Below are positions 41,820 to 48,976 of a stretch of 64,000 bases of DNA, in pieces. Position numbers and translations under genes: made by a program. Every line of letters begins with the position of its first letter. Positions within the stretch are counted from its first letter, which is position 1. Origin of the DNA: Verrucomicrobiota bacterium (GTDB lineage: Bacteria; Verrucomicrobiota; Verrucomicrobiia; Limisphaerales; JACRJZ01); NCBI GenBank assembly GCA_016219875.1, contig JACRJZ010000074.1, positions 17,279-81,278 on the forward strand. The letters run 5' to 3'. The notes under the pieces are model-generated. The model did not search any database. It saw only the letters and a program-made list of their open reading frames with translations, and was not told where the DNA came from.

Positions 41820-42271
41820 ATCCTGAAGGACGCCCCATCACCATCCTGGTGGCCGACGACGATCCGGATGATCGTCAACTGACCCGCGACGCGCTCATCG
41901 AAAGCCGCCTGGTCAACGACATCGACTTCGTCGAGAACGGCGAAGAGTTGATGGATTACCTGCTGCGGCGCGGCGCGTACGCGCGGCTGGCGGGAAGCCC
42001 GTTGCCCGGCATGATCCTCCTGGACCTGAACATGCCACGCAAAGACGGACGCGAGGCGCTCAAGGAAATCAAGGAGCACCCGCACCTGCGCCGCATTCCC
42101 GTGGTCGTGCTCACCACCTCCAAAGCCGAAGAGGACATCGTGCGGACCTACGACCTGGGCGTGAATTCCTACATCACCAAGCCGGTCCTCTTCGACTCCA
42201 TGGTCGAAACCATCCGGGTCATCGGGAAGTACTGGTTCGAGATTGTCGAGCTGCCAGGCCGCGAACCGTGA
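41816..42271 (+). CDS. Stand-alone Rcp1-like response regulator
   Basis: This 151-residue single receiver domain has TILVADDDPDDRQLTRDALI (acidic pocket), MILLDLNMPRKDGREAL with the phospho-Asp (D in LLDLNMP), VVVLTTSKAEEDIVRTYDLG (switch Thr) and NSYITKPVLFDSMVETIRVI with the Lys. There is no output domain. The ATG at 41816 overlaps the kinase stop (ATGA) and the hybrid kinase follows after one base, so the three are one operon. Rcp1-type receivers pair with Cph1-like kinases, as here, and may pass phosphate on to the following hybrid. Confidence 0.93.
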   Translation: MNPEGRPITILVADDDPDDRQLTRDALIESRLVNDIDFVENGEELMDYLLRRGAYARLAGSPLPGMILLDLNMPRKDGREALKEIKEHPHLRRIPVVVLTTSKAEEDIVRTYDLGVNSYITKPVLFDSMVETIRVIGKYWFEIVELPGREP

Positions 42272-42272
42272 G

Positions 42273-44180
42273 ATGAACGAGCCTCCCATCCAGGTGTTGC
42301 TGGTGGACGATGATGAAGAGGACTTCCTCATCACGCGCGATCTCTTCCGCGAGATCGAAGGCGGCCACTACCAACTGGATTGGGTGAGCGACTACGGCTC
42401 CGCCCTCCGCGCCATCACGGCACGGAAGCACGACGTTTGTCTGATCGACTACCGGCTGGGCGTCCACACGGGGCTGGAGTTGCTGCGCGAAGCCCAACAG
42501 GCCGGGTGCAACGCGCCCATGATCCTCTTGACGGGCCAAGGCGACCGCGTCGTGGACATGGAGGCCATGCGGGCGGGAGCGGCCGATTTCATGGTCAAGG
42601 GGCAGATCAACGCGCAGTTCCTGGAGCGCGCGATCCGCTACGCCATCGAGCGCAAACGCGCCGAGAAGGAGATTGAGAAGCTGGCGGCCTTCGCGCGCTT
42701 GAACCCGAACCCGGTGCTTGAGTTCGCGGCCGACGGCAGCCTGGCCTACTCGAATGAAGCCGCCGAGACGCTGGCCCGCTCCGTTGGCCAGGCCCGTTCG
42801 CTGGACATTGTGCCGCCGGACGTGCGCGCGATCATCGCTGAATGCCTGGGCACGGGGCAGAACCGGCTGCAAGTCCAGGTGGTCTTCGACCGCCGCACGT
42901 TTGCGTGGTCGTTCTTTCCGGTCCAGACCCGCAAGGTGGTGCATTGCTACGCCATTGAGATCACCGACCGCCTGAATCTGCTGCACGCGCAGAAAATGGA
43001 AGCGGTGGGCCAGTTGGCTGCCGGCGTGGCGCACGATTTCAACAACATCCTAACCATCATTCAAGGCCACGCCAGCCTGCTGCAGAGGGACGTGTCGCCG
43101 AACACCGCGGCGGCCAAGTCGGCCCGCGAGGTGTGCGTCGCGGCGGAACGCGCCGGCAACCTCATCCGCCAACTCCTCATGTTCAGCCGCAAGCAGGTCA
43201 TCCAGCTTCGCGTGCTGGACGTCCACCAGGTCATCGACGATCTGGCGCAAATGCTCCAGCGCACGCTGGGCGAGCACGTCGTGCTGCAGGTGGCCCACAT
43301 GACGGGCCACCTCCCCGTCTATGCCGACCGCGGCATGTTGGAGCAGATGCTGATGAACCTGGCCGTCAACGCGCGCGACGCCATGCTGCACGGCGGACAG
43401 CTCACCATCTTGGCCGAACAAGTGCGCGTCTCGCCCATGGCGGCGCAGCAGAACCCAGAGGCCCGGCCCGGCGATTTTGTCCGCCTCAGCGTCAGCGACA
43501 CCGGCCACGGGATCGCCCCGGAAGTGTTGCCGCGCATTTTCGAACCGTTCTACACCACCAAGGAAGTGGGCAAAGGCACCGGCCTGGGACTGGCCAGCGC
43601 CTACGGCATCGTCAAACAGCACAACGGGTGGATCGAAGTGCAGAGCCAGCTCGGCAGCGGGACCACGTTCGCCATCTTCCTCCCACTCAGCGCCGCCCCG
43701 CCCGACCCGGTGGCCAGCAAGTCTGCGCTGCCGCCCAGCCAGAACAACAGCGAGCGCCTCCTGGTGGTCGAGGACGAGCCGGCGCTGCGCGAACTGGTGG
43801 TGGAAATCCTGCAATTGCACGGCTACGACGTGCTCTCCGCCGAGTCCGGCCTGCGCGCGCTTGAAGTTTGGGAGCAGCACAAGGACCGCATCGACCTGCT
43901 GGTCACGGACATGGTCATGCCCGGCGGCATCATGGGGCGTGAACTGGCCAGCCGGCTGCAACGGGAATCGCCCGAGCTCAAGGTCATTTACACCAGCGGC
44001 TACAGCCCTGGCATGGCCGGACGCGATCTGGCCTTGCTGGAGAGCGGCAACTTCCTGCCCAAGCCCTACCCGCCTACGCGGCTGCTCCAACTGGTGCGCG
44101 AGTGTCTGGACGGAAAACGCGGCGGCACAGCGGCGTTGCCTCGTCCCAAGGCGGTCGAACAGTTGGTGCTGGCGCATTGA
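42273..44180 (+). CDS. Hybrid histidine kinase REC-PAS-HisKA-HATPase-REC
   Basis: The protein has 635 residues. The N-terminal receiver (IQVLLVDDDEEDFLITRDLF, VCLIDYRLGVHTGLELL) is followed by a short PAS-like part (LNPNPVLEFAADGSLAYSNE). The kinase core has the H-box QLAAGVAHDFNNILTIIQGH (His near 254) and N-box LMNLAVNARDAMLHGG. The G-boxes are VSDTGHGIAPEVLPRIFEPF and GTGLGLASAYGIVKQHNGWI. A C-terminal receiver (RLLVVEDEPALRELVVEILQ, LLVTDMVMPGG, KVIYTSGYSPGM) ends it. The Met at 42273 starts the receiver directly, one base after the previous stop. The AHDFNNIL type of core usually forms a phosphorelay needing a histidine phosphotransferase; none is seen here. Confidence 0.92.
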   Translation: MNEPPIQVLLVDDDEEDFLITRDLFREIEGGHYQLDWVSDYGSALRAITARKHDVCLIDYRLGVHTGLELLREAQQAGCNAPMILLTGQGDRVVDMEAMRAGAADFMVKGQINAQFLERAIRYAIERKRAEKEIEKLAAFARLNPNPVLEFAADGSLAYSNEAAETLARSVGQARSLDIVPPDVRAIIAECLGTGQNRLQVQVVFDRRTFAWSFFPVQTRKVVHCYAIEITDRLNLLHAQKMEAVGQLAAGVAHDFNNILTIIQGHASLLQRDVSPNTAAAKSAREVCVAAERAGNLIRQLLMFSRKQVIQLRVLDVHQVIDDLAQMLQRTLGEHVVLQVAHMTGHLPVYADRGMLEQMLMNLAVNARDAMLHGGQLTILAEQVRVSPMAAQQNPEARPGDFVRLSVSDTGHGIAPEVLPRIFEPFYTTKEVGKGTGLGLASAYGIVKQHNGWIEVQSQLGSGTTFAIFLPLSAAPPDPVASKSALPPSQNNSERLLVVEDEPALRELVVEILQLHGYDVLSAESGLRALEVWEQHKDRIDLLVTDMVMPGGIMGRELASRLQRESPELKVIYTSGYSPGMAGRDLALLESGNFLPKPYPPTRLLQLVRECLDGKRGGTAALPRPKAVEQLVLAH

Positions 44181-44193
44181 GCTATGTCCATGC

Positions 44194-44285
44194 CGTAGGG
44201 CAGGCGTCGCGCCTGCCTCCATTTTCGAGAGGTTCACCTCCCGTTCCACGATCGCTTCAGGCCACACGTCATGCCCGCGCTGAGC
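44194..44285. repeat. Truncated copy of the GACAGGCGTCGCGCCTGT element
   Basis: One terminal arm (GTAGGGCAGGCGTCGCGCCT) plus a centre (CTCCATTTTCGAGAGGTTCA, then GATCGCTTCAGGCCACACGT) matching the reverse complement of 30960-31020 at roughly eight of ten positions. The second arm is missing. Its far half is translated, on the minus strand, as the end of the lipoprotein gene 44234-44719. Confidence 0.7.
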
Positions 44286-44719
44286 GAAGCACTGGGGCGG
44301 AGGTTCGCTCTACCAACCGTCTTTGGCGGTCTCACGATGGAAACTGAATTCGTGTGATTCGCGTTGCGGTGACCGTCGAAAAGGAACTCGAAGTAGTATT
44401 CCAGTGTGCCGGCGGCCTCCAGGAGTGTCTGCGGCGGAATCGTGAATTCCGTCTGCATCCGCTCGCGGTTCGACGAAAGAACCCTCGCATGAGCCGTCTG
44501 GAAGTCGCGCTGCCCCGTCTGCCGATAGTGGCAAACAATCTGTGTGTAGCGCTTTGAAAGATCTCCAGAGCCTGCCCCCCAAACCGAAAACTCCATTTTC
44601 AGAATCGTCGGCTCGCCGGCCACGATCCGTTCGGGTGGCGTGTGACCCGCGTGACCGCCTCCAGGGCGAAAACAGCCACCAGTAAATATCAGAGCCGCGA
44701 GCACGATGGCGTAGCGCAT
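44234..44719 (-). CDS. Small lipoprotein whose C-terminus is encoded by a repeat
   Basis: This 161-residue protein opens MRYAIVLAALIFTGGCFRPG: short basic start, hydrophobic helix, lipobox FTGGC at about C16. The body (PTILKMEFSVWGAGSGDLSK, RYTQIVCHYRQTGQRDFQTA, TIPPQTLLEAAGTLEYYFEF, LFDGHRNANHTN) reads like a small beta-sandwich of Ig/E-set type; family not recognised. The last 15-18 residues (SASLSAGMTCGLKRSWNGR) come from the truncated repeat at 44194-44285, so the original stop was probably displaced. Upstream by 14 nt, on the same strand, is a small membrane protein gene, probably co-transcribed. The ATG at 44719 is the only one that gives the lipoprotein signal. Confidence 0.6.
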   Translation of the reverse strand: MRYAIVLAALIFTGGCFRPGGGHAGHTPPERIVAGEPTILKMEFSVWGAGSGDLSKRYTQIVCHYRQTGQRDFQTAHARVLSSNRERMQTEFTIPPQTLLEAAGTLEYYFEFLFDGHRNANHTNSVSIVRPPKTVGRANLRPSASLSAGMTCGLKRSWNGR

Positions 44720-44733
44720 AGCCGCCGGACGAT

Positions 44734-45144
44734 TCAACTCACCGATGGCGGTCCCTCCGTGACTCCGGAATTGCCAGCCGGCGTCGCGGAGTCGCCATTC
44801 GGTGCAGCGTCTGGTTTGGCAACTGACTCGCCGTGCCGAAGGCTCAGACGATGGGCGCACTCCCTCGCTAGCACGAACGATCCCCACAGAAATGTCACGA
44901 CTCCGACAAGCGGTACGAAGCCAAGCGCATGAAAAGCGTGGGGGGTCTGGAGCAGGTGCGCGACGAGGAACGGTAAGAAGGAAGCCGCCTGCGGGCATAA
45001 CATAAGGAGCAGCAACCTGCGGGCTCTCTGACGACGGTCTGCTGAATTCCTGCGCAGATACAGCACCACGCTCAATGGTAGAACTGGACCGCTGAAGAGT
45101 AAGAGCGGGAGCACCACTTCTAGGATGATGTCCGTAAGCGTCAT
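44734..45144 (-). CDS. Small membrane protein of unknown function
   Basis: This 136-residue protein has three hydrophobic segments: ILEVVLPLLLFSGPVLPLSV (about 7-26), MLCPQAASFLPFLVAHLL (about 48-65) and LGFVPLVGVVTFLWGSFVLA (about 74-93), with a basic loop RRNSADRRQRARR after the first. The C-terminal 40 residues are polar and Ala/Pro/Gly-rich. No family recognised. It lies directly upstream of the lipoprotein gene on the minus strand (14-nt gap), suggesting they function together, possibly as an envelope pair. The 200 bp before it (45145-45344) shows no convincing gene. Confidence 0.5.
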   Translation of the reverse strand: MTLTDIILEVVLPLLLFSGPVLPLSVVLYLRRNSADRRQRARRLLLLMLCPQAASFLPFLVAHLLQTPHAFHALGFVPLVGVVTFLWGSFVLARECAHRLSLRHGESVAKPDAAPNGDSATPAGNSGVTEGPPSVS

Positions 45145-45344
45145 GGCGACCTATGCCGAACATCTAAGTGAACCACATTCTTCATACGGTTGTTCCGCCA
45201 TGCTCTTGTCGCGGGCACCTTGCGCCGGAGAGAGCTTCTTGTCCAGCTTGCAGATGGCCAAGACGGGACGGGGCAGCGCACCGCGACCGCACATCACGGA
45301 ATCCCCTTCGCCTCCTCCAAAGCGCCCGTGGCTGTGGACGCAAA

Positions 45345-46442
45345 TCACTTCCCGGCTTCGGCCATCGTGGCCGGCAGCGCCTTGAGCACCGAGACGGCGT
45401 CAGCTTCCGGGCTGGTCCATTTCACTTGTGCCAGCGCCTGACGCGCTTCGCGGGCCAGCGGGAAACGCCAACGGTCCACGAACACGTCCGACAAGTCCCG
45501 CTGCGCGGCGCACGAGGCGGCCACGAACCAGTTGAGCGATTGACGGAGCGCAGCGTCGCGCGTGTCCGGCTTGATCTTGGGACATTTCACCAGTTCGGCG
45601 AAGAAGCGTTTCACCCACGCATCGCCGCCGCAGTCGCGCCGCAGCTTGAGCATGGCGGAGGCGTAGAGCACCGGCTGGTCGGAGGGCTGCAGCGGCTTGC
45701 CGTCGGGGCGACGGAGCCGCGGCGCTTTCTCGTCCAGCCCGGCGACCGACGTGAAGGCGCGCAGGAAATCCAGATCGGCCTTGGCGTGGAGCGCCTCGGC
45801 TTCCTCGATGATCTTGCGCGTCTTGAGGTCGGCATCGTCGCAGCCCAGCGCGTCCATGCACACGTAGCGCATGAAGACGGCGTAGCCCGTGACGAAGAGC
45901 GAGTGGCGGTCGCCGAAGGTGTAGTAGTTGCGGCCCATCTCGTAACAGTAGTAGTGCGGGAAGGCGTTCGTCTTGGCCGCGAACAATGGATAGTCGCCGT
46001 CATAGAAGCCGCCCACCTCGATGCCCGTGGCGCCGACATAGCCGCAGCCGTAGCCGCAAGTCAAACCGGCGTCCGGCACGGCGGCGATGACGGGCTTGCC
46101 GTCGAATTGCTTGAAAGCATTGGGCGAGCGCCCAGTGAGGTCGGCGTAGAGTTTCCAGGCTCGATCCAGCCGGCCCACGAAGCGCGCCATCACCGCGCTG
46201 TCAAAGTTCGTGCGCGTGGTGAAAAAGATCACGCGCTCGCCTGGCCACGGATGAAGCTGGGTGCTGAGGCCGCGGTCTTGCCATCGCTTCGGGTAGAACG
46301 CGAGGCCGGCGTAATCCACCGCCGGGCCGGCCTGCAAGGTGGCCGGAGCAGGGGAAGCGGCAGCGGCCGCCGCTGGGGCAGGGGCCAAGCCGACAAACGT
46401 GACAACGATGACACCGAGAGCCATGAACGCGGGCGCTTTCAT
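45345..46442 (-). CDS. Secreted protein, possible degenerate gluzincin-like peptidase
   Basis: This 365-residue protein has a signal peptide (MKAPAFMALGVIVVTFVGLA) followed by an Ala/Pro-rich linker. The central part GYGCGYVGATGIEVGGFYDG then AFPHYYCYEMGRNYYTFGDR resembles, in layout, the region around the HExxH zinc motif of M60-like peptidases, but the His residues are replaced (YEMGRN in place of HEMGHN). A later stretch RQSLNWFVAASCAAQRDLSD is helical. The similarity is by eye only; if true, the protein would be catalytically inactive. Not known otherwise. It is transcribed away from the aminotransferase gene (46585), with 142 bp between them. Confidence 0.5.
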   Translation of the reverse strand: MKAPAFMALGVIVVTFVGLAPAPAAAAAASPAPATLQAGPAVDYAGLAFYPKRWQDRGLSTQLHPWPGERVIFFTTRTNFDSAVMARFVGRLDRAWKLYADLTGRSPNAFKQFDGKPVIAAVPDAGLTCGYGCGYVGATGIEVGGFYDGDYPLFAAKTNAFPHYYCYEMGRNYYTFGDRHSLFVTGYAVFMRYVCMDALGCDDADLKTRKIIEEAEALHAKADLDFLRAFTSVAGLDEKAPRLRRPDGKPLQPSDQPVLYASAMLKLRRDCGGDAWVKRFFAELVKCPKIKPDTRDAALRQSLNWFVAASCAAQRDLSDVFVDRWRFPLAREARQALAQVKWTSPEADAVSVLKALPATMAEAGK

Positions 46443-46584
46443 GGCGCGAGCGTAACGAGCCGCCGCGCGCGCGACAAACCCCGAATGACGGGGACGAATC
46501 AGAGCTTGATGGGGCCTTGCCCCCACGCCGCAGCCGCGGTTCTGAAATTGCCTCCACCACCGCGACTCGCTAACCTGCCCGCGC

Positions 46585-48045
46585 TTGAGCACGAATCCTC
46601 TATCTGAACTGGGCCGCCGCACGGAGGCGCCGCCGATTTCGTGGCTGATGAAACTGGCGCTGGAACGGCCCCGACTCATCTCGCTGGCCGCCGGATTCAC
46701 CGACCATGCCTCGCTGCCCGTCCGCGAAGCGCAGGAGGTGCTGGACGAAATCCTGGCCCGTTCGCAGAGCGGCCAGCCCGCTCTGCAATACGGCTCCACG
46801 CTGGGCGATCCCACGCTGCGCCGGCTGACAGCCGAACGCGTGCAGGCGCTGGACCTGGGACTCGTGCTTCCCCTGGACCGCCGTTCCAAGTTGCAGGTTG
46901 AACGTTGCGGGTTGGCCGTCGAAGGCCTTGGGTCATCGTGCAACCGTCAACTTTCAACCGGCAACGGCTCCAGCACGGCGAGCAGTTCCGAGAGGAAGCA
47001 GGAGTCTCCCAGGAGGTGCGCGGGCGGCGTCTATTCCCCGGAGCGCGTCATCATCACCGCCGGCTCGCAGCAGTTTCTTTACATGGTCACGGAGGCGCTG
47101 TGCGACCGCGGCGACTTGGTGCTGGTGGAGGATCCCACCTACTTCGTGTACCTCGGCCTCGTGCAGAGCCACGGGTTGCGCGCGCGCGGCGTGCGCCTGG
47201 ACTCTGACGGCTTGGACCTCGCCCACTTGGAGCGGTTGCTCGACGGACTGAAACGCAGCGGCGAGTTGCGCCGGCTGAAACTGCTTTACCTCGTCAGCTA
47301 CTTTCAAAATCCCACCGGGCGCACGACCGGTTTTGAGAAGAAATTTCGCGCGCTGGAATTGCTCCGCCACTACGAGCGCGCGGCCGGGCATCCGATTTAC
47401 CTGTTGGAAGACACCGCCTATCGGGAGCTGCGCTTCGCGGGGGAGGGCGTGAAGTCGGCGCTGGCCACGGGGCCGCGGGCGGAGCGCGTGATTTACACCG
47501 GCACCTACAGCAAGCCGTTCGCGACGGGCGCGCGCGTGGGCTTCGGCTTCCTGCCGGAGCCAGTGTTCACCGCCGTCGAGCGGATCAAGGGCAATCACGA
47601 TTTCGGCACGACGAGCCTGCTGCAACATCTCCTCGCCCGCGTGCTGGCCTCGGGGCGGTTCGACCGGCACCTGGCGGACCTCCGCGTCCGCTATGCCCGC
47701 AAGGCGGCGGTGATGGTCCGCGCGGTGCGCGAGCATTTTCCGCCGGAGGTCGAGTGGCAGGAGCCGCAGGGCGGGCTGTACGTGTGGGCGCGCGCGCCGC
47801 GGTCGGTGCGCACGGGAGAGCGGTCGGCATTGTTCCGCGCCGCGCTGCGCCACGACGTGCTCTACGTGCCGGGCCAACTCTGCTATGCCGACGATCCCAC
47901 GCGCCGCAAGCCGGACCACGAGATGCGGCTGAGCTTCGGCGGGGCGACGCTGGCGGACGTGCGGGCGGGCTTGGCGCATCTGGGGGAGGCGATGAGGGAT
48001 TGTTGGCCGGGTAGCTCCAGGCGGTCTGCGGGGAGTGAAACGTGA
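46585..48045 (+). CDS. PLP-dependent aminotransferase (class I/II, aminoadipate/MocR-type) with in-frame repeat insert
   Basis: This 486-residue protein starts with TTG at 46585; the block PPISWLMKLALERPRLISLA right after it is the conserved N-terminus, so an ATG 21 codons later would lose part of it. PLP-fold landmarks: YSPERVIITAGSQQFLYMVT, LVLVEDPTYFVYL, YLVSYFQNPTGRTT, YLLEDTAYRELRF and the Schiff-base lysine in YTGTYSKPFATGARVGFGF (K about 310). No DNA-binding domain precedes it, so it is an enzyme and not a MocR regulator. The family includes 2-aminoadipate and other multi-substrate transaminases. Odd: residues about 102-145 (SKLQVERCGLAVEGLGSSCN and on) are a low-complexity insert from a heptamer repeat, between ERVQALDLGL and YSPERV. 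Confidence 0.85.
   Translation: MSTNPLSELGRRTEAPPISWLMKLALERPRLISLAAGFTDHASLPVREAQEVLDEILARSQSGQPALQYGSTLGDPTLRRLTAERVQALDLGLVLPLDRRSKLQVERCGLAVEGLGSSCNRQLSTGNGSSTASSSERKQESPRRCAGGVYSPERVIITAGSQQFLYMVTEALCDRGDLVLVEDPTYFVYLGLVQSHGLRARGVRLDSDGLDLAHLERLLDGLKRSGELRRLKLLYLVSYFQNPTGRTTGFEKKFRALELLRHYERAAGHPIYLLEDTAYRELRFAGEGVKSALATGPRAERVIYTGTYSKPFATGARVGFGFLPEPVFTAVERIKGNHDFGTTSLLQHLLARVLASGRFDRHLADLRVRYARKAAVMVRAVREHFPPEVEWQEPQGGLYVWARAPRSVRTGERSALFRAALRHDVLYVPGQLCYADDPTRRKPDHEMRLSFGGATLADVRAGLAHLGEAMRDCWPGSSRRSAGSET
46888..46967. repeat. Heptamer-periodic inverted pair inside the aminotransferase gene
   Basis: Left AAGTTGC, AGGTTGA, ACGTTGC, GGGTTGG (46888-46915), right CAACCGT, CAACTTT, CAACCGG, CAACGG (46941-46967); 7-nt period, opposite orientation, 25-bp spacer. 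The reading frame stays open through it. Confidence 0.8.
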
Positions 48046-48060
48046 AACGTAAAACGTAAC
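48038..48060. repeat. Short heptamer run at the 3' end of the aminotransferase gene
   Basis: GTGAAAC-GTGAAAC-GTAAAAC-GT: three 7-mers whose first unit overlaps the stop codon at 48043-48045 (AAACGTGAA). A single array without a facing partner. Confidence 0.55.
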
Positions 48061-48110
48061 ATCTGATCAGGCTGCGGCCCCACCGCAAGACTCAGTCTTC
48101 CTGCACGAAC

Positions 48111-48881
48111 ATGCCGTTCGCCCTACTCCAAGTTGATCTCAACCCGCCGGACATTGAGCGCCTGAAGCGCGCCTTCCGCTCGGTGGATTTTCTCACCGAA
48201 CTGGACGCCCACACGCTGGCGGACGACGGCTTCGGCATCCTGGTCAAGAACCTCGCGCCGGAAGACGCGGCGGCCCTGTGCGGGGCCCTGCGCACCGAAG
48301 GCGTGGCCACCGAGATCGTGGACCAGCGGGCGCTGCCGGAAATGCCGCCGACAAAGTTGGTGACGCGCCTGGATTGCCAGCCCGAGGCGCTCCAAGTGTA
48401 TGACCCGCTGGGCCGCGTCTTCCCGCTCCAGTGGGGCCACATCCTGATGATTGCGGCAGGCTTCGTGCGGCTCTCGGAGTTCACCCGCGTGCGCAAGGTC
48501 CGCGGTGAGTCGTACTCGGATGCCGATTACCCGTCTGCTTCGCGGGTCGTGGAAGAAACGACCGTCGAAGAGCGGAACTTCCGCTTCATTCTTGAAATCG
48601 TGCTGACGCGGGCCGTGCAGCGGTTCAGCATCGCGGCGGACCGATTCAACTTCGCGTATCTGGGCGCGCGAAGGTCGGCGGACCCGGCGGAGAACTTCGC
48701 CGAGTTGGTGCGCGACTTGATCCAGTTTGCGCCCCAGGCGGCGCTGAACCGGGGCGCGTTCTGCCTGCGCGAGCGCCTGGCCGAACCGTTTTGTTATCCG
48801 AGCAAGAACGCGTTCTTCGAGGAGATCATCTGGCTGCTTTGGAAGATGCAGCCGCCCGGCCCGGAAGCGGGAGACCGTTGA
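48111..48881 (+). CDS. Soluble protein of unknown function
   Basis: This 256-residue protein has no signal peptide or membrane helix. The first 70 residues form an alpha/beta unit (LLQVDLNPPDIERLKRAFRS, LTELDAHTLADDGFGILVKN, LCGALRTEGVATEIVDQRAL) reminiscent of ferredoxin-fold modules in which two strands flank a helix. A conserved-looking TKLVTRLDCQPEALQVYDPL and WGHILMIAAGFVRL follow, then FILEIVLTRAVQRFSIAADR. I know no name for it. ATG at 48111 is the first in the frame. It sits between the aminotransferase and DUF1549 genes with the same orientation. Confidence 0.6.
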   Translation: MPFALLQVDLNPPDIERLKRAFRSVDFLTELDAHTLADDGFGILVKNLAPEDAAALCGALRTEGVATEIVDQRALPEMPPTKLVTRLDCQPEALQVYDPLGRVFPLQWGHILMIAAGFVRLSEFTRVRKVRGESYSDADYPSASRVVEETTVEERNFRFILEIVLTRAVQRFSIAADRFNFAYLGARRSADPAENFAELVRDLIQFAPQAALNRGAFCLRERLAEPFCYPSKNAFFEEIIWLLWKMQPPGPEAGDR

Positions 48882-48976
48882 GGATGGCGAAGTAACCTGT
48901 GGCCGTCGCCGAACGTCTCTCGCGGATAGATCGTCAAGGCCGGGGCTGGGGACAGCGCTCCAAGCCGGAATCGCTC

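Noticed and set aside
45151..45348. Small minus-strand frame (65 codons) between the membrane protein and the secreted protein.
   Set aside because: No signal, domain or ribosome site; Gly/Arg/Pro-rich composition typical of chance frames.
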